A stretch of DNA of 41,246 bases from Stenocarpella maydis (taxonomy: Eukaryota > Ascomycota > Sordariomycetes > Diaporthales > Diaporthaceae): positions 1 through 41,246 of the forward strand of contig NQMI01000234.1 of NCBI GenBank assembly GCA_002270565.1, given 5' to 3'. Below the pieces are notes generated by a model. That model was not told the origin of the DNA. It was given only the letters and a program-made list of their open reading frames with translations, and did not search any database. The position numbers and the translations under genes are program-made. Shown here one piece after another: positions 20,991-32,450 of this stretch. The number at the start of each line of letters is the position of its first letter. Position 1 is the first letter of the stretch.

Positions 20991-22339
20991 GTGGTGCCTG
21001 GCCTGCTCCTTCCTTACCTAATTGAATGGGATCGCGCCTTATGCCCTCCCTTAGTGGCAATGCTAGAGAATTATGGCCTTAAGAGAATGTAGAAGAGTAA
21101 GTAATACTCTGCTGTCATTGTTTTGCTTAGAAATTAGCAGAGTAATTCACTCCTTCCTTAACCTAATAGGATCATGCACTACACTATCCTCTACTAGCCT
21201 TAATAGAGAATTATAAGCTTAAGAGAATATAGAGGGATAGGTAATGCTTTCCTATAATTGCTTTACCTTAGAGAATAGACTGTACTTTATGCTTAGAAAA
21301 TAATTAAGGGGCAATAATACTCCGCTATAATTACTCTACTTAGAGAATAAACAGATTATGCTCTATACTTAGAAAATAGATAAGGGGTAATAATGCTTCA
21401 CTAGAATTGCTCGCTCTGCTATTTAGAGATTGGATTGCACTTCGCGCTTAGAAAATATAAAGCACACATAATGAACTCAGAGAGGAACATATGGCAGATA
21501 CAACGCCTGCTTGCAGGTGGTACATCTGCCATATATGCCTTGCAATTTCTAGCCCGTGGCTCATGTACCGTTGCCGATGATGCGTACGAGACGGCAGGAA
21601 AAAGTGTGGGTGTTTCTAATGTTGGTTGAGCCCGGCTGGGCTGGTTCTTAAACGGGTTTGTTTTCGCTATGGGCCTGGACGCTGTTCCGCCTCCACTGTC
21701 AGACACAGCGGCCGATCGACAGCATGTCTGCCGGTCGGCCCGACCCACTCGGGTTGCCTGGGTTGCCGCATCAGCAGCTGGCCTCGGCACAACTGCGAAG
21801 GGACGGTTTGCACTTGGAACTCGAGAGATTCGAAACGGAGAAACACTTGAGGCGGCCTCTGTGCCGTATACGCTCTCGCGGATAGTATCCTTAACCACCC
21901 TATACTCTCCCAAAACCAACACATCAGAACCCTAGGGGGCCAGTCACTAGTCATACTACTATATGGCCTCATCCTATAAGCGCGGAGCGCGATTTAATTC
22001 CTACCTAAGCAAGCAGAGCAAGCAATCTCAGCAGAGCGTTACTGCCCCCATCAACTATTCTCTAAGCACGGAGCGCGATCTATTCATTCTCTAAGCAAGT
22101 AGGGGAAGCAATCATAGTAGAGCGTTACCCACAGGGCATAATCCCATCTAGAGTTAAGGAAGAAGCAGGCTACTCCACCATTTTCTAAGTATTACTTCAA
22201 TTATACTAGGGCATTGCCCGCTAAAAGGTATATTCTCTTAAGCCTATTATTCTCTATTAAAGCCACTAGGGGAGAGCATAGCGTGCAATCCCATTATACT
22301 TCCTGTTTAGGGTTAACGAAGGAGCGGGCTAGGCACCAC
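20991..22339. mobile_element. Foldback-type element with long, imperfect terminal inverted repeats
   Basis: The left arm starts GTGGTGCCTGGCCTGCTCC at 20991; the reverse complement of the right end (22339 inward) starts GTGGTGCCTAGCCCGCTCC. Similarity continues inward (ATGGGAT..CGC..TATGC, CCCT..CTTAGTGGC, GGCTTAAGAGAAT) to about 21470 on the left and 21965 on the right, with indels. Each arm contains several internal direct repeats of a CTTAGAGAATAGA-type unit. The central 0.5 kb has normal GC content and no recognisable transposase. This fits a non-autonomous foldback element or long-TIR MITE. No confident target-site duplication was seen. Confidence 0.65.
21489..21534. repeat. Nested perfect inverted repeat (hairpin)
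   Basis: ATATGGCAGAT at 21489-21499 pairs with ATCTGCCATAT at 21524-21534; inside the loop CCTGC pairs with GCAGG around TT. It sits at the inner edge of the left arm of the foldback element. Confidence 0.75.
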
Positions 22340-22392
22340 TACTATCAACTGTTGTTCCTTCCCTATACCATCTATCTTTTGCTATTATTTTC

Positions 22393-22749
22393 TTAGGTGG
22401 AAGGGGGGAATTTGGTGTGAACCAGGTCGAAAACCTCCAGCCTCTTGATCTCCAATCTATTCACGTCTGCCCGATCGCCCTGCTCGTGACCCACGCACTC
22501 CGCAACGGCCTGGCCCATGGTGGTAACACTGTGGGGGTAATGCCTACAATCAGGCATCGGATCTGTTATGTATACCTTCCCATGTTCATTATATGAACAC
22601 TTATCTATACTATTGTCATGTAGGATGAGCTGAAAAAAAGACACATTAGTATAGAAAAAGTACATTATTTGTACGAAACCTGCCTCCCGGGTTCCCTCCT
22701 TCAGGAACCGTCTAACAAAGTGCCGACTCATACCTCTCGCCACTTGCAC
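22393..22749 (-). CDS. Hypothetical ORF fragment flanking the foldback element
   Basis: 118-residue frame immediately beyond the right arm of the foldback element. It may contain a 45-bp intron (GTACAA...TTTTTTTCAG, about 22630-22674, with TACTAAT-like branch sequence), leaving the frame intact either way. No family was recognised. Its GC-balanced codon use in the 3' half (PDCRHYPHSVTTMGQAVAEC) suggests former coding. It could be part of the same gene as the fragment at 20410, split by the foldback insertion, but order and domains do not prove this. Confidence 0.25.
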   Translation of the reverse strand: MQVARGMSRHFVRRFLKEGTREAGFVQIMYFFYTNVSFFQLILHDNSIDKCSYNEHGKVYITDPMPDCRHYPHSVTTMGQAVAECVGHEQGDRADVNRLEIKRLEVFDLVHTKFPPST

Positions 22750-23225
22750 ATCTCCACTGTGTCGCAGCCCCTGGGGGGCCTGTCACCTTTCACATGCTCT
22801 CAGCTCAGCGGCAGCCGAACCCTGCTTTCAGCCCTCCACTTTTGGGGCCATCGTGTCGTTGACGTGGCTCCTGACGCTCCCTATACTTGCGATATATCCG
22901 AGCTGTCACCGGAACGTCGCTAGTTGGTAGCCTTCTCTCTGCCGCCTCTCAGCGAGAAAAATGAAAGCTTGCTTGATATACTCCGCAATATTTTATCGGG
23001 CCTGGTAGAGGGACCAGAAACCACAGCGATGGGAGATTGAGAGATATTAGAGATATACCGAGCTCTAATATGGTGTAAGGAATACTAGGGTCATCAGTAC
23101 GCCTAGAGAAGAGAGGTTGGCCAACAGCTTATGTGATGAACTTATTAAAACGAGGAAATGTATGACCTACGCTGTTCGTCGTGGTGAATGAAATAGCTCA
23201 GGCCCACTCTCTCGGGCTAAATATA
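22750..23225. other. Intergenic, no gene seen
   Basis: No domain-bearing frame on either strand. Confidence 0.45.
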
Positions 23226-23650
23226 TTAGACCATGAGGGCCCCGGACTCAAAGACTCCAACGAAGGTGAGGAAGAAGACGCCGAGGACAGCTATATATGT
23301 AGCTTCTTCGAAAACGCAGTGTTGGGCTGCAGGATACGGGGAACCGGAAGCGAAAAGATCCATATGTTAAGGAGCGAATCGGAAATAGCGAAACCGTGAA
23401 GGTATAGAAAGACATGGTGCAGTACTTTTCATTGTTTCCGTCACAAGCAGCAGAGAAGTGGGTACCACATGGAAAGACCGTTAAAAACTGGAATACGACG
23501 AGCCATAAGACCATGATCACAATAGTACTGATGATGCACCTATGAAACCAGTCTACTTTTCCTCCGACGCAGAAGATCCGCCGATACAAGAACAGAGCAC
23601 TGAGCTTGGAGCATACCAGCAATGTGGTACCCAACGCATCCCATACTATT
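23226..23650 (-). pseudogene. Rhodopsin-domain (PTH11-like) integral membrane protein, broken
   Basis: The minus strand reads SKLSALFLYRRIFCVGGKVD, then a membrane helix (IISTIVIMVLWLVVFQFL) and a C..H..AACDG loop, then FYTFTVS. This is the middle of a fungal seven-helix rhodopsin-domain protein (a family including PTH11-like receptors). The homologous continuation (DSLLNIWIFSLPVPRILQ, then VLGVFFLTFVGVFESGALM) is present but in two other frames, so there are frameshifts near 23385 and near 23295. Both ends of the gene are missing. An acceptor-like CTGCACAG precedes the fragment at about 23653-23660. Confidence 0.7.
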
Positions 23651-24081
23651 TACAGCTGTGCAGAAAGGTACGTTAGTCACTCGACGAAAATGACGAAAGA
23701 GTCCTGCAACTACCTTCACTGACAGCTCCCATGCTATGGTAGGGGAAAGGGAATAAGCGATAATATTATCTAGGTATTATCAAATTAAATTATAATGAAA
23801 CACAATTAAACCGGTTTCTTTGATATAATTATTTTTAGAATTTAATAAAGAAAGCTTAAAACGTTATTTAAGTTATAGGTGTAGCAGAGACGGGGCTTAT
23901 CGATAAGGACGCTTACATACCCATTAGAATAATGGTGTATTGCGTACGTAAGCCGGGGCATCTGTGACGCCAACTCTTCGGTTCAGCTTGATACCTAGGT
24001 ATACAACGGCAAGCGCTCATGAGATGCATCTCCCGTATGGACGCATTTCATCTCGACAAGCAGTAATCCTGCCACGATACA
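23651..24081. other. Intergenic, AT-rich
   Basis: AT-rich at 23755-23880; no gene seen. Carries the promoter of the gene at 24082. Confidence 0.45.
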
Positions 24082-25401
24082 ATGTGGAACACACTCATCA
24101 ACTGGGTTCAGCGTTCAATCTGGGGCAGCAGCGATGACACCGACGAGACATCTCCCTTGCCATTCCTCGAATACGGTGAGAACGGGATCGCACTCGATAT
24201 AGCAGCGACAGAACCAACTCTGCACAACGGCATATTATTTGAGCGCCTCCCTCTAGATCTGCGCCGGATGATCCTCATCGAGGCCTTCGGAGACCGCGCC
24301 GTCCACATAGACCTGCGATGGCGCCGGCCGCTGGGCGCCAGGCCTCGGAACAAGACCATGCACGCGGGCGGCGTCAGCATCTCCGACGGCGATGTCCCAG
24401 CTTATTATCGGACGATGCAGCCGCGCGGGTGGCAGTGGTATAGCTGTGTGTGCCATCGAGATCCTATGTGGTTTGTAGAGCGTTGGCGTGGCTCTAGGAT
24501 GGGTAAGCTGGCAAGCCATCCCGCACTAGACGGATGCCTTTGGGGAGGCACTCAGTCATGTGGTCATCCATCTGGGGATACAGGCGATATATCGAGATGC
24601 TTTTTAGGCATTACGGGCTGGCTCTTGACATGTCGACAGGCGTGAGAATACTTCTTCCCTTGTTTTTTGTCGAAGGGCATGCGAGACTTGCAAGTCATTT
24701 GCTAATCATTTCTCAGGTACATTGAAGGGATGGACATTTTGTTTTCCACCAACCGGTTTCATATCACCGGAACAGCCCTGATGATGGAACTTCCGCGCCT
24801 CCTGCCTTCAAAGGCTGTCTCTGACATCCACTCAGTCGAGGTGTGTTGGTCTCTTGGCCTGGTTGCCCAGCCGCCAGACCCAAACCTGGATCTCTCAGCC
24901 GAGCCCCGATTTCGCGGCTGGTATATGTTCGTGAACCTGCTGGATCAACTACCAAAGTCTCTACCAAACCTGAGGCATCTCCACTTGACCCTCCAAGGCG
25001 ACTGGTTCCCGCCCCAGATGGCGGCCAACGACCTGCTCAGGCACTCTGACCCCGCCATGCTGCAACCTCTCGATAAAATGGTGCGGAAGCTCTATGAGTC
25101 GTCTAGATGGAGCAGCAGGCGATATATAGTGGCGATACCAGCAAATATATTCCAAGTAATGGTGTCACTGGATGTTGGCACCACGGAAGACCAGCCAGAG
25201 ATCGCCTTTGAGCAAAGACCAGAACGCAAGTTTGCGTGGCGACCATTAAAGGGCAGGAATACCTCCCGGGCCCCCTTGGAGGATAAATTGGGATACTGGC
25301 TCGAGGAGAATTTGAACGGAAAAAATGTCTCCATGCCAGCGCCAGTGTGGCGCAGAAACCACGAACCGTTCCCTACTATAGCACTGGCTGGAGACTGGTA
25401 G
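24082..25401 (+). CDS. DUF7730-like / F-box-like fungal protein
   Basis: Two exons (24082-24641, 24717-25401) joined across a 75-bp GT-AG intron with a GCTAATC branch site give 414 residues. FERLPLDLRRMILIEAFGDR (about 53-72) looks like the short F-box-type start common in these proteins. The splice joins LTCRQA to YIEGMDILFSTNRFHITG, the diagnostic core of the family I know as DUF7730, followed by LPRLLPSKAVSDIHSVEV. The C-terminal half is leucine-rich and then polar. The family is widespread in filamentous ascomycetes with no defined biochemical role; adaptor function in ubiquitin ligation is only a guess. Confidence 0.75.
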
Positions 25402-25929
25402 AGTAATTATACGTGGAGAGCGAGTAAGAAGGCTTGACCTTTCAGAAGTCGAATTTTGATCGACAGGTGCCGATTCCGAGTCAGAGGCCTGCAAGACAAG
25501 ACCTAGCCTCAGGCCGTGTTCACAATTCTTTGGGCCAGCCCATTAATAACGCCTTGGAACAAAAGCCGAATTAATAATACAATGATGAGTGACTGTGATT
25601 TTGCCCAAGCCAAGATAGTTACTGCATGGCAAACCTGGTACATGACTGGAGAAACGCAGTCGATATTGGAGATAGAATAAATTTTTATTGCCCGTAAATT
25701 CTTCTCACTTCAATGAGGATGGTTTGTGGGATAAATGAAGATGACTGGAGATCTAACAAGAATGATGCTGGAGGTCAATGTCCTGGTAGTGAAGAGATGT
25801 GCGTGCCTTATCAGTCGAATGATGCCCTCCCAAAACTTCCAACCCTTGAGTTCGGCCTCTCCAACCCTCCAGTCTCTACACCCCACGCCTCCCCTAAACC
25901 ACCCGCTTTATGGGTTCCTGTGATCAAGA
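25402..25929. other. Intergenic, no gene seen
   Basis: Short frames only. An AT-rich patch lies near 25560-25690. Confidence 0.45.
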
Positions 25930-26142
25930 CTACTTGCCGCCCCTCTTATTGGCATCGTTCTCCTTGCAGACCTTGCACATGGTGGGCACACGCACCGGAC
26001 AGCGCTGGGTGCCGTGGCCCTGGGGGCACATCGAATCCTTGCAAACACAAGAATAACGATTCGAATCGTCTCTGGCCGTGTCGTCATTCATGACTTCGAC
26101 GGGCAGCCTGTCTTTGCTGCTGCTACCTCCGTAATCTGGCAT
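25930..26142 (-). CDS. Small cysteine-rich hypothetical protein
   Basis: Seventy-residue frame from the internal Met at 26142; the same frame stays open to a Met at 26274. The C-terminal half has seven cysteines in CVCKDSMCPQGHGTQRC followed by CxxC, a pattern that could bind zinc. No signal peptide from this start, so it is unlike a secreted effector. I know similar short Cys-rich fungal proteins with a GHGT core but not their role. A TATAAAT box on the same strand at 26318-26324 supports transcription in this direction. Confidence 0.4.
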   Translation of the reverse strand: MPDYGGSSSKDRLPVEVMNDDTARDDSNRYSCVCKDSMCPQGHGTQRCPVRVPTMCKVCKENDANKRGGK

Positions 26143-26317
26143 TTTGGATTCCCGTCGGTGGAGGAGAAGAAGCTTTATCCCGGGAGCTTTGCGAAAGACT
26201 GTTTTCTTGCTGTTGTGTGCGTGTGTGTGGATAGGTACGTGAAATATGGTGGTTTTCAAGGAGGACTGCTTCAATGGCTCAAGAAGTGGAAGAACTGGGA
26301 AGTCGAAGGATGGAGTA

Positions 26318-26324
26318 ATTTATA
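26318..26324 (-). promoter_or_regulatory. TATA box for the small Cys-rich ORF
   Basis: TATAAAT on the minus strand, 45 bp upstream of the open frame's outer Met (26274) and 176 bp upstream of the preferred Met (26142). Confidence 0.3.
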
Positions 26325-27652
26325 GAAATCCGCAATGGGCTTCGACGGGCTTAATTTCTTACTGTCATAAGTGTAAAGGAGATACGGTCAGAATTTATTT
26401 GATGTCACTAGGCTTTGCCCTATAGTGACAAATTTGCAATTTGGGAGCAAGCGCTGTTCTTCCTACATATGTAAGCTCAAGAGTCAGTCATCGAAGTGTC
26501 TCATGGGTACAAATGGCTAATGGTACGACCTGGGACGTTTTCTAACTTTCCCATGCTGTGTCACTCTCCCACGTCTTTCGCAACATATTACTTTACTGTA
26601 TCACTTTACTGTATCACTGAGAGCGCGGCACAGAGATAAAAACTGCTGCCAGTGTCCTTTGTTGTCATCTTGAACCATGCCAGCGCATGCATATATGGTC
26701 AACCTGCCAGTGACGGCCATATCCGAGGGAGCAACTAGATGCTGTGTGCCCGACATTTCTCTCAAAGTTGGTGTCCCCCTAGTTACTCAATACCGAAATT
26801 CCTGCCAGATATAGTCAATCTTTCACGTGTATCCGGTGTATCTAGAATCTGCTAGTCATGTTATTGTTTCTTATTGTTTGTCAAAAAGACTACCACTGGA
26901 GAGGAGAGGGGTCTAAAGGACTGACTTCTCATCCTAGGCATTCACTGGGGTACAGGACTTGCGGACGGAAGATTTACACTCTGTACTGAATTACTTTTAC
27001 TTCGATAGCCCTCGTTATTGGTCTGAACTCTGCAGCTGACTAGTGCTGCTAATTATGGCGTGCCCAGGTGCACTACTAGTAGATCTGCATTTGAACCTGG
27101 AATGGGGCTTCGCTATCTCCGGACTGATTTTCCTAGCAGTTAAGAAAAAAAATATATCGAAACTTGGGCTTTTCTTGTTGAAGGACTCGTACATCAGTTC
27201 TGGGTTGCGAAGACATCGGCCTGATTGCACGTTGCTTTCTCATACGTCGGATAAGATTTGAACGTCCTCGCCGCTTTGAGGTCACTAACAAGATATTATT
27301 TGAGTTTCGCATCGTAAAGTGAGCATTTCAAGCGGTGCTCTCATGCTCAGCATTTACTTTCCATTCTCACAGCATCGACAGGCATAATTATCTGGTACTT
27401 GCCTAACCTGAAGCACTAATCCAATCCCAGCATAGCCTTGACGAACTCCTACCGGGCTGAAGCTGCTGCCCAGGCCGGGCCCCCTGGCCCCGGAAAGGGG
27501 GTGCTGGAAAGCGGAGAAGATATTTACCCCGGACCCCTCAACATCAAAGTCCCCGACGCCGCAGCGCGACTTCAGGACCGTTCACCTACGATGGCCAATT
27601 TTCCACAGTCCATCTCCGAGATGTAGATTACGGATTTAGCCAGTCTTCCCAG
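26325..27652. other. Long intergenic region upstream of the regulator
   Basis: About 1.3 kb without a convincing gene. The last 215 bp hold a frame (27438-27626) and an open frame in phase with the zinc-finger exon, so an additional 5' exon of the regulator could lie here. Two tandem ACTTTACTGTATC copies occur near 26591-26616. Confidence 0.4.
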
Positions 27653-30422
27653 ATGGAGAGCCAGTCTCGAGCCCTGTCATCCTCGCGACATGCCTGTCCG
27701 ATATGTGCACGACAGTTTGACCGGGCCGAGCATCTAAAGCGGCACGTGGCCACGCATACAAAGGAGAGGAATCTTGTTTGCGGCGCCTGCGGCAGGAAAT
27801 TCAGTCGCAAGTCTGTCACTCCAATCTGAATGAAATTCCCCCCTCCCCGCTCGAGAGACAGTTCCGCTGACGGCATAAGCCGACACCAGAGATTCACTAG
27901 CTCGCCACGAGAATGTCCATCGTCACCACGTACCGCTGCGAAGGTTCCGCGCTTGTACCAGGTGCGCGGCCTCTCGTGTCAAATGCAGCGGCGTATCGCC
28001 GTGTGCGAGATGCAGACAAAAGTCGCTGTCCTGCACTATCCCCGAGGGCAGTGAGCCGCGCGATGCCGCCCCGGTGGGGACAGGTGCCAACGGTGTGAAT
28101 GTACAATATACGAGTCAGCATGGTCCTGAGACTCAAACGACTGGCATGGCATCCTCGCATCAGAACACTGTGATGACCACTCCACGACAGAGTAGGACAC
28201 AGGTGGCCCCTGTGATTTCTGAACAAGTCCAACTCATCGAACTAACACCACACGACCCTAATACATACATGATATCAACGCTGAACTGGGTATCTCCATC
28301 CACGGACTTTGACCTGGTCGAATTTGACTATAACTCGATGGCTTCTGGCGAGCAGTATTGGAGCGTACTGACCAATGCAAATGGCCTATCTGATCAGTCT
28401 GTATCAACAAGCCAGATGATGCGGACCAGCGATACCCAATCTCTTTCGACGCCTGGGGATTTTCCCGAGCCAAACGAGGACGAGACCCCCGGCGCGTCCT
28501 ACGTTGACAATAAAGGAGCCAGGCAACCTCGCAATGGCCGATATGCAAACAAGATATTTGGCAAGGGACCGACCAGAGAACCGTCGCGTAACATCCCAGA
28601 AATACCCGTGATAGCACCGGAAACAGAGGGCTACAGTCTCGTTCTCCCTCCTATCCTTGTCGCTACGGTGCGGCAGGATTCAAACAGCTGGGCCCACCCG
28701 TTCAGCCTTGAGCAGTATTACATGATGCGTCAGGCATTTCAAGATCACTGCTTGACACCAAACGGCATTGCCGACGAGGCACCCCTTTTCACCACCGAGT
28801 TCCCACCTATATCGGCATTCACTGTGCTACTCGAACTCTACCGAAGGCACTTCGACCCCAGAGTACTGCCGATGATCCACTTTGATATGGATAGTGGGCA
28901 GACATCGCCCTGGGTCCTCAAGTTAGCGATGTCAGCAATTGGCAGCCACTATCTGGATACAGGAGACATGGAGTTGGCTGTAGCTCTCCATGAATTCCTT
29001 CGGAGGTTCTTGAGGGGACACGGGGCCGTCTTCACGACCGAGCCTCTCACTCTGGCATCACTTTGCCTAGTCCAGTCGAAACTCCTCAACTATATCGGCA
29101 TGGCCTACTGTGGTTCACAACGGCTGGAGAGGCACAAGGCATCGACACTCGCCAGTCTTGTTCAGGAATACAAGTCCTTGTACAGCAGCCATCGCGCAGT
29201 ACTACTTGATGATCTCGCATTTAGAGATCGAGGAGAATGGGTGCTCTCGGAGAGCACGCGCCGCCTCTGCCACGCGATCTGGTTTCTTGAGAATATGTCT
29301 CGCTACCACTTCGACACGTCTTCGGTCTTGCTGCTAAACTTTGCCGACATTGCATTGCCCTGTAAGGAGGAACTCTGGGAGGCTGACACAGATGGTATGC
29401 AGCCTCCCGCGAAACAACACACTCTTGAGGAGGCATTGAGGGTGCTGTACGTGGAAAAGCGCCTTGTCGAAAAAACTGGAGACTTTGCGCGCGTCCTTCT
29501 GATTCATGGCATATATTGTCAGACTTGGGAAGTTGGGGCAATGTTCAACCGACCTCTGCTCCGCTGGACACCATCTTCAAGAAAAGGGGACGCCAAGTCA
29601 CTGGACTTCATAGGCCCAACCTGGTTACCACAGGTGCCTCTCTACAACCAGTGGAGGAACGCGGCGTGCGATAACTTGGACGTACTCCATTGGATTGCAA
29701 ACAGCGACATCGCCAAGTCCGGGACAGAGAACTCGACTGTTCTCCACCTACACTTTGCTCGGGTTGTATTGCTCGCACCATACGAGACAATACGTAAGAT
29801 GGCTGACATCCTGGTACTTGAGGACATCAGCAGCGCCGATTCCGCGGAGAGACTCTCGAGGGAGAGCCATCAGGTGCAAAAGTGGATCAACGAAGATCAG
29901 TTCAAGGCGCGACTGGCTCTTGTCCACTGTGGCATCTTTTTCTGGCATGTCAGGCGCTACTCCCTGGACGCGTTCCACGAACCGACCAAAGTATTCATCG
30001 TGACGCTCGTGGTATGGGCGTACGGTAGTCTCTGTCCGCCACAGCAGCCAAGCGCGTCTTTACGAGGGTCCGGCAGCAGGAACGACCGCCCACGCGAGGA
30101 CGACGACTCGTGCGACATCGAAGATATATCGTCCATCCGTCTCGACCGCCCATGCGACGATGAGCTCGTGCAGTTATTCATAAAGCGTGGAAGATCCATG
30201 AAGGCCACGATTATGGGCGTGGGCAACATCACAGGCAAGAGTGGCCCGCTGCGGATGCTGAAGGAGGGGCACAGGCTGCTCAGTACTTTGGACAAGTGGC
30301 CTATTCGACATCAATACCTGCGAATTCTCACACGCCTTATCTATTTCTGTACCCAAAACACGCAGTGGGCGCAGACAGGCTCAGGTCCGGAGGGGACAAG
30401 TCGGCCGGGATCATCCGGATGA
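27653..30422 (+). CDS. C2H2 + Zn2Cys6 transcription factor with fungal-specific regulatory domain
   Basis: Two exons (27653-27810, 27890-30422) joined across a 79-bp GTCTGT-AG intron give 896 residues. Two tandem C2H2 fingers (C15-C18-H31-H35 and C43-C46-H59-H63) are followed by a Zn2Cys6 cluster C75-x2-C78-x6-C85-x5-C91-x2-C94-x6-C101. The intron splits finger 2 and its removal restores RKFSRKDSLARH. The rest contains a fungal-specific transcription factor middle domain (FTVLLELYRRHFDPRVLPMI onwards). It acts in the nucleus as a DNA-binding regulator. Position next to glycosidase and sugar-transport genes suggests it controls them. The start is the Met just before finger 1; the frame is open further 5'. 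Confidence 0.85.
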
Positions 30423-30837
30423 AGTACGGGTGTCATGGGCAGATTTCGATCGTAAAGACCCATGTGACAATAATAGACTTACCAGTGAACATACAAAATA
30501 GTCGCTGTGGCCATGGGATAAACTGAAATCGCATTAGGAGGCATGGAAAATCTAAATCACTGTTCCCGGCGTGCCACGGAAACGGAATATGTTAGTCTTC
30601 ACCGCACTGTTGTACCTGTATCACCGGACTCTGGAGAGAACAGATGAGGAATCCCTTTCTTCTAGAACTACTTACCACTTTACGATACATCCAACTAATA
30701 GAGCATAAATAAATTATACGAGTATCACGCGATACAATGCAATATATAAATGTGGCTGATGATATTTACATTCTACCCGGTAGGGTCTAGACGGCTAGCT
30801 TCTTCTCCTGAGCCCAGGGCGCTCCTTCACATTAATC
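30423..30837. other. 3' intergenic between convergent genes
   Basis: Terminators of the regulator (plus) and the glycosidase (minus) must lie here. AT-rich 30690-30770. No gene. Confidence 0.5.
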
Positions 30838-32358
30838 TCAGATAGAAAATTCAAACGCATAGGCAGTGGTGTCGTCAGTCTGAAACACTGGGAAGCTCAC
30901 AGTGTCGCCGCTGTAAGGATGACCGTAGACACCAAGGTTTGTAGGGCCGTCGACCCTTCCATAGTGGACGTCGGAGGCGTTGACCGGAAAGCCCCAGGTC
31001 TGAACATTCAGGGTCCCCGACTTGGGAAGGCCCAGCGCGGACAGTTCGTTCAGCTGCAGCGTCCAAGTCCCAGTGGTGATTCGTACACCGACGAGGACGA
31101 TGGCTGATGACTCTCCGACGGTGGCGTAGGCGTCGAGCTTCAGGTCGGGCGAGGGCAGGGTGCCAACACGGTGGCCGGTCATGTTCTGGTTGTAAAACCT
31201 GTACACCTGGTAATCCCCATTGGGATAGTACCCGGAGGTGGTCCCCGTCTTGCCCAGGAGCGAGGCAAGGTAGTCGTGCAGGTTGCTGCCGCTGAGCCAG
31301 TTGCCGCGCAGGCCGAATGCGTTGATGCGCTCGAGCTGGGAGATCCACCACGCAGATCCGGCTGGGACTTGCTCGTTGAACATGGCGTACTCGTTGATGT
31401 TGATGGTCTTCATGGGGAGGCCATACTGCTCCAAGGTGGCGATAAGCCCGCCATGTGCAGAGATCAGGTCCCCGCCGCCACCCTCCATATGCCAGGAATA
31501 TTGGTCTGGAATACTGCCGTTGGATGCAGCATATGAAGCCCAGTTTTGCCACCAGGAATTGGAAGTCATGGGCTCACCGGCCGAGGCGGGCCCGGAGATG
31601 AGGACTTCGGTACCAAACTGCGCACTACAAGCAAGAAAATCAAGCCATCAGTCTTCCGGTGCGACAACTTCATGCACCGCCTGGGGCAGCGAAGAACATT
31701 TTAATCTGCTAGCATAACTCACCGCAACTGGTGGTAGGCGCGTCCCCACAGCTGCAAGTACTGATTTTGGGTACGGCCCCAGAAAGGGGATATGTCGGGC
31801 TCGTTCCAGATGTCGATAACCAGCTTCTTGGTCATGCCACTGGCGACTATATCTGAGTGGAGCTGAGTAATGAAGCTGTCCCAGCTAGACCAATTTCCGT
31901 TGTCACCAGGGTAAACTGCCGACGAGCCCTGGCCGCCATCTGCGCCCCACAGGTCGTGGATGAGCAGGATGAAGGTGCCACCATTTGCGATGGTGGTCTG
32001 GTAGTTGACAAGGGAGCTATTAAAGCGCGCCCTGAGAGACTGTCAGATTGATTACAATCAACCATGAGAAACCGTGGGCGACTCACTTGTATGCGTCTAG
32101 GCCTGCGATCCAGCCCTTTTCGGGCAACTGGGCACCGCCAGCTCGCTCGTAGTTCCAACCCATGTCGGAGAAGAAATGGCTTGGGATCTGATTCAAAGAA
32201 TCAGGCAGGCCATACAGGGTACCGGAGGCGAGGTGCTTTGGAGCCCCGGTGTTGTTTCCGAAGTTGACGACCGCCGTCGTTGACTGGCGGCGCTCGACCG
32301 GGTTTGCCACAGCCGTGGCGGCCAACAGGCCGAGGCAGCTATGAATGACGGTGAGCAT
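30838..32358 (-). CDS. Secreted glycoside hydrolase, clan GH-A type (GH39-like)
   Basis: Three exons (32087-32358, 31723-32031, 30838-31624) separated by 55- and 98-bp introns give 455 residues. A signal peptide (about 1-19) precedes VERR, a kexin-like dibasic site. The probable acid/base is E168 in LVIDIWNEPD and the probable nucleophile E272 in ININEYAM, the arrangement of clan GH-A retaining glycosidases. The C-terminal 150 residues form a beta-rich domain. The sequence most resembles fungal proteins annotated GH39 or unassigned GH-A; substrate is not certain. The start is the second Met of the frame because it gives the signal peptide. It converges with the regulator. Confidence 0.75.
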
Positions 32359-32442
32359 GGTCGACGTGGGATATTTTGTCGTCAGGCAGAATATCACTGT
32401 CCTGATAGCCTACGAAACTCTTGAAAGCGAGGAGTGACCACG

Positions 32443-32450
32443 ATTTTATA
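32443..32450 (-). promoter_or_regulatory. TATA box of the secreted glycosidase gene
   Basis: TATAAAAT on the minus strand, 85 bp upstream of the ATG at 32358. A CCGGAG sequence, matching the CreA site SYGGRG, lies at about 32463-32468; carbon catabolite control is only a suggestion. Confidence 0.5.
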
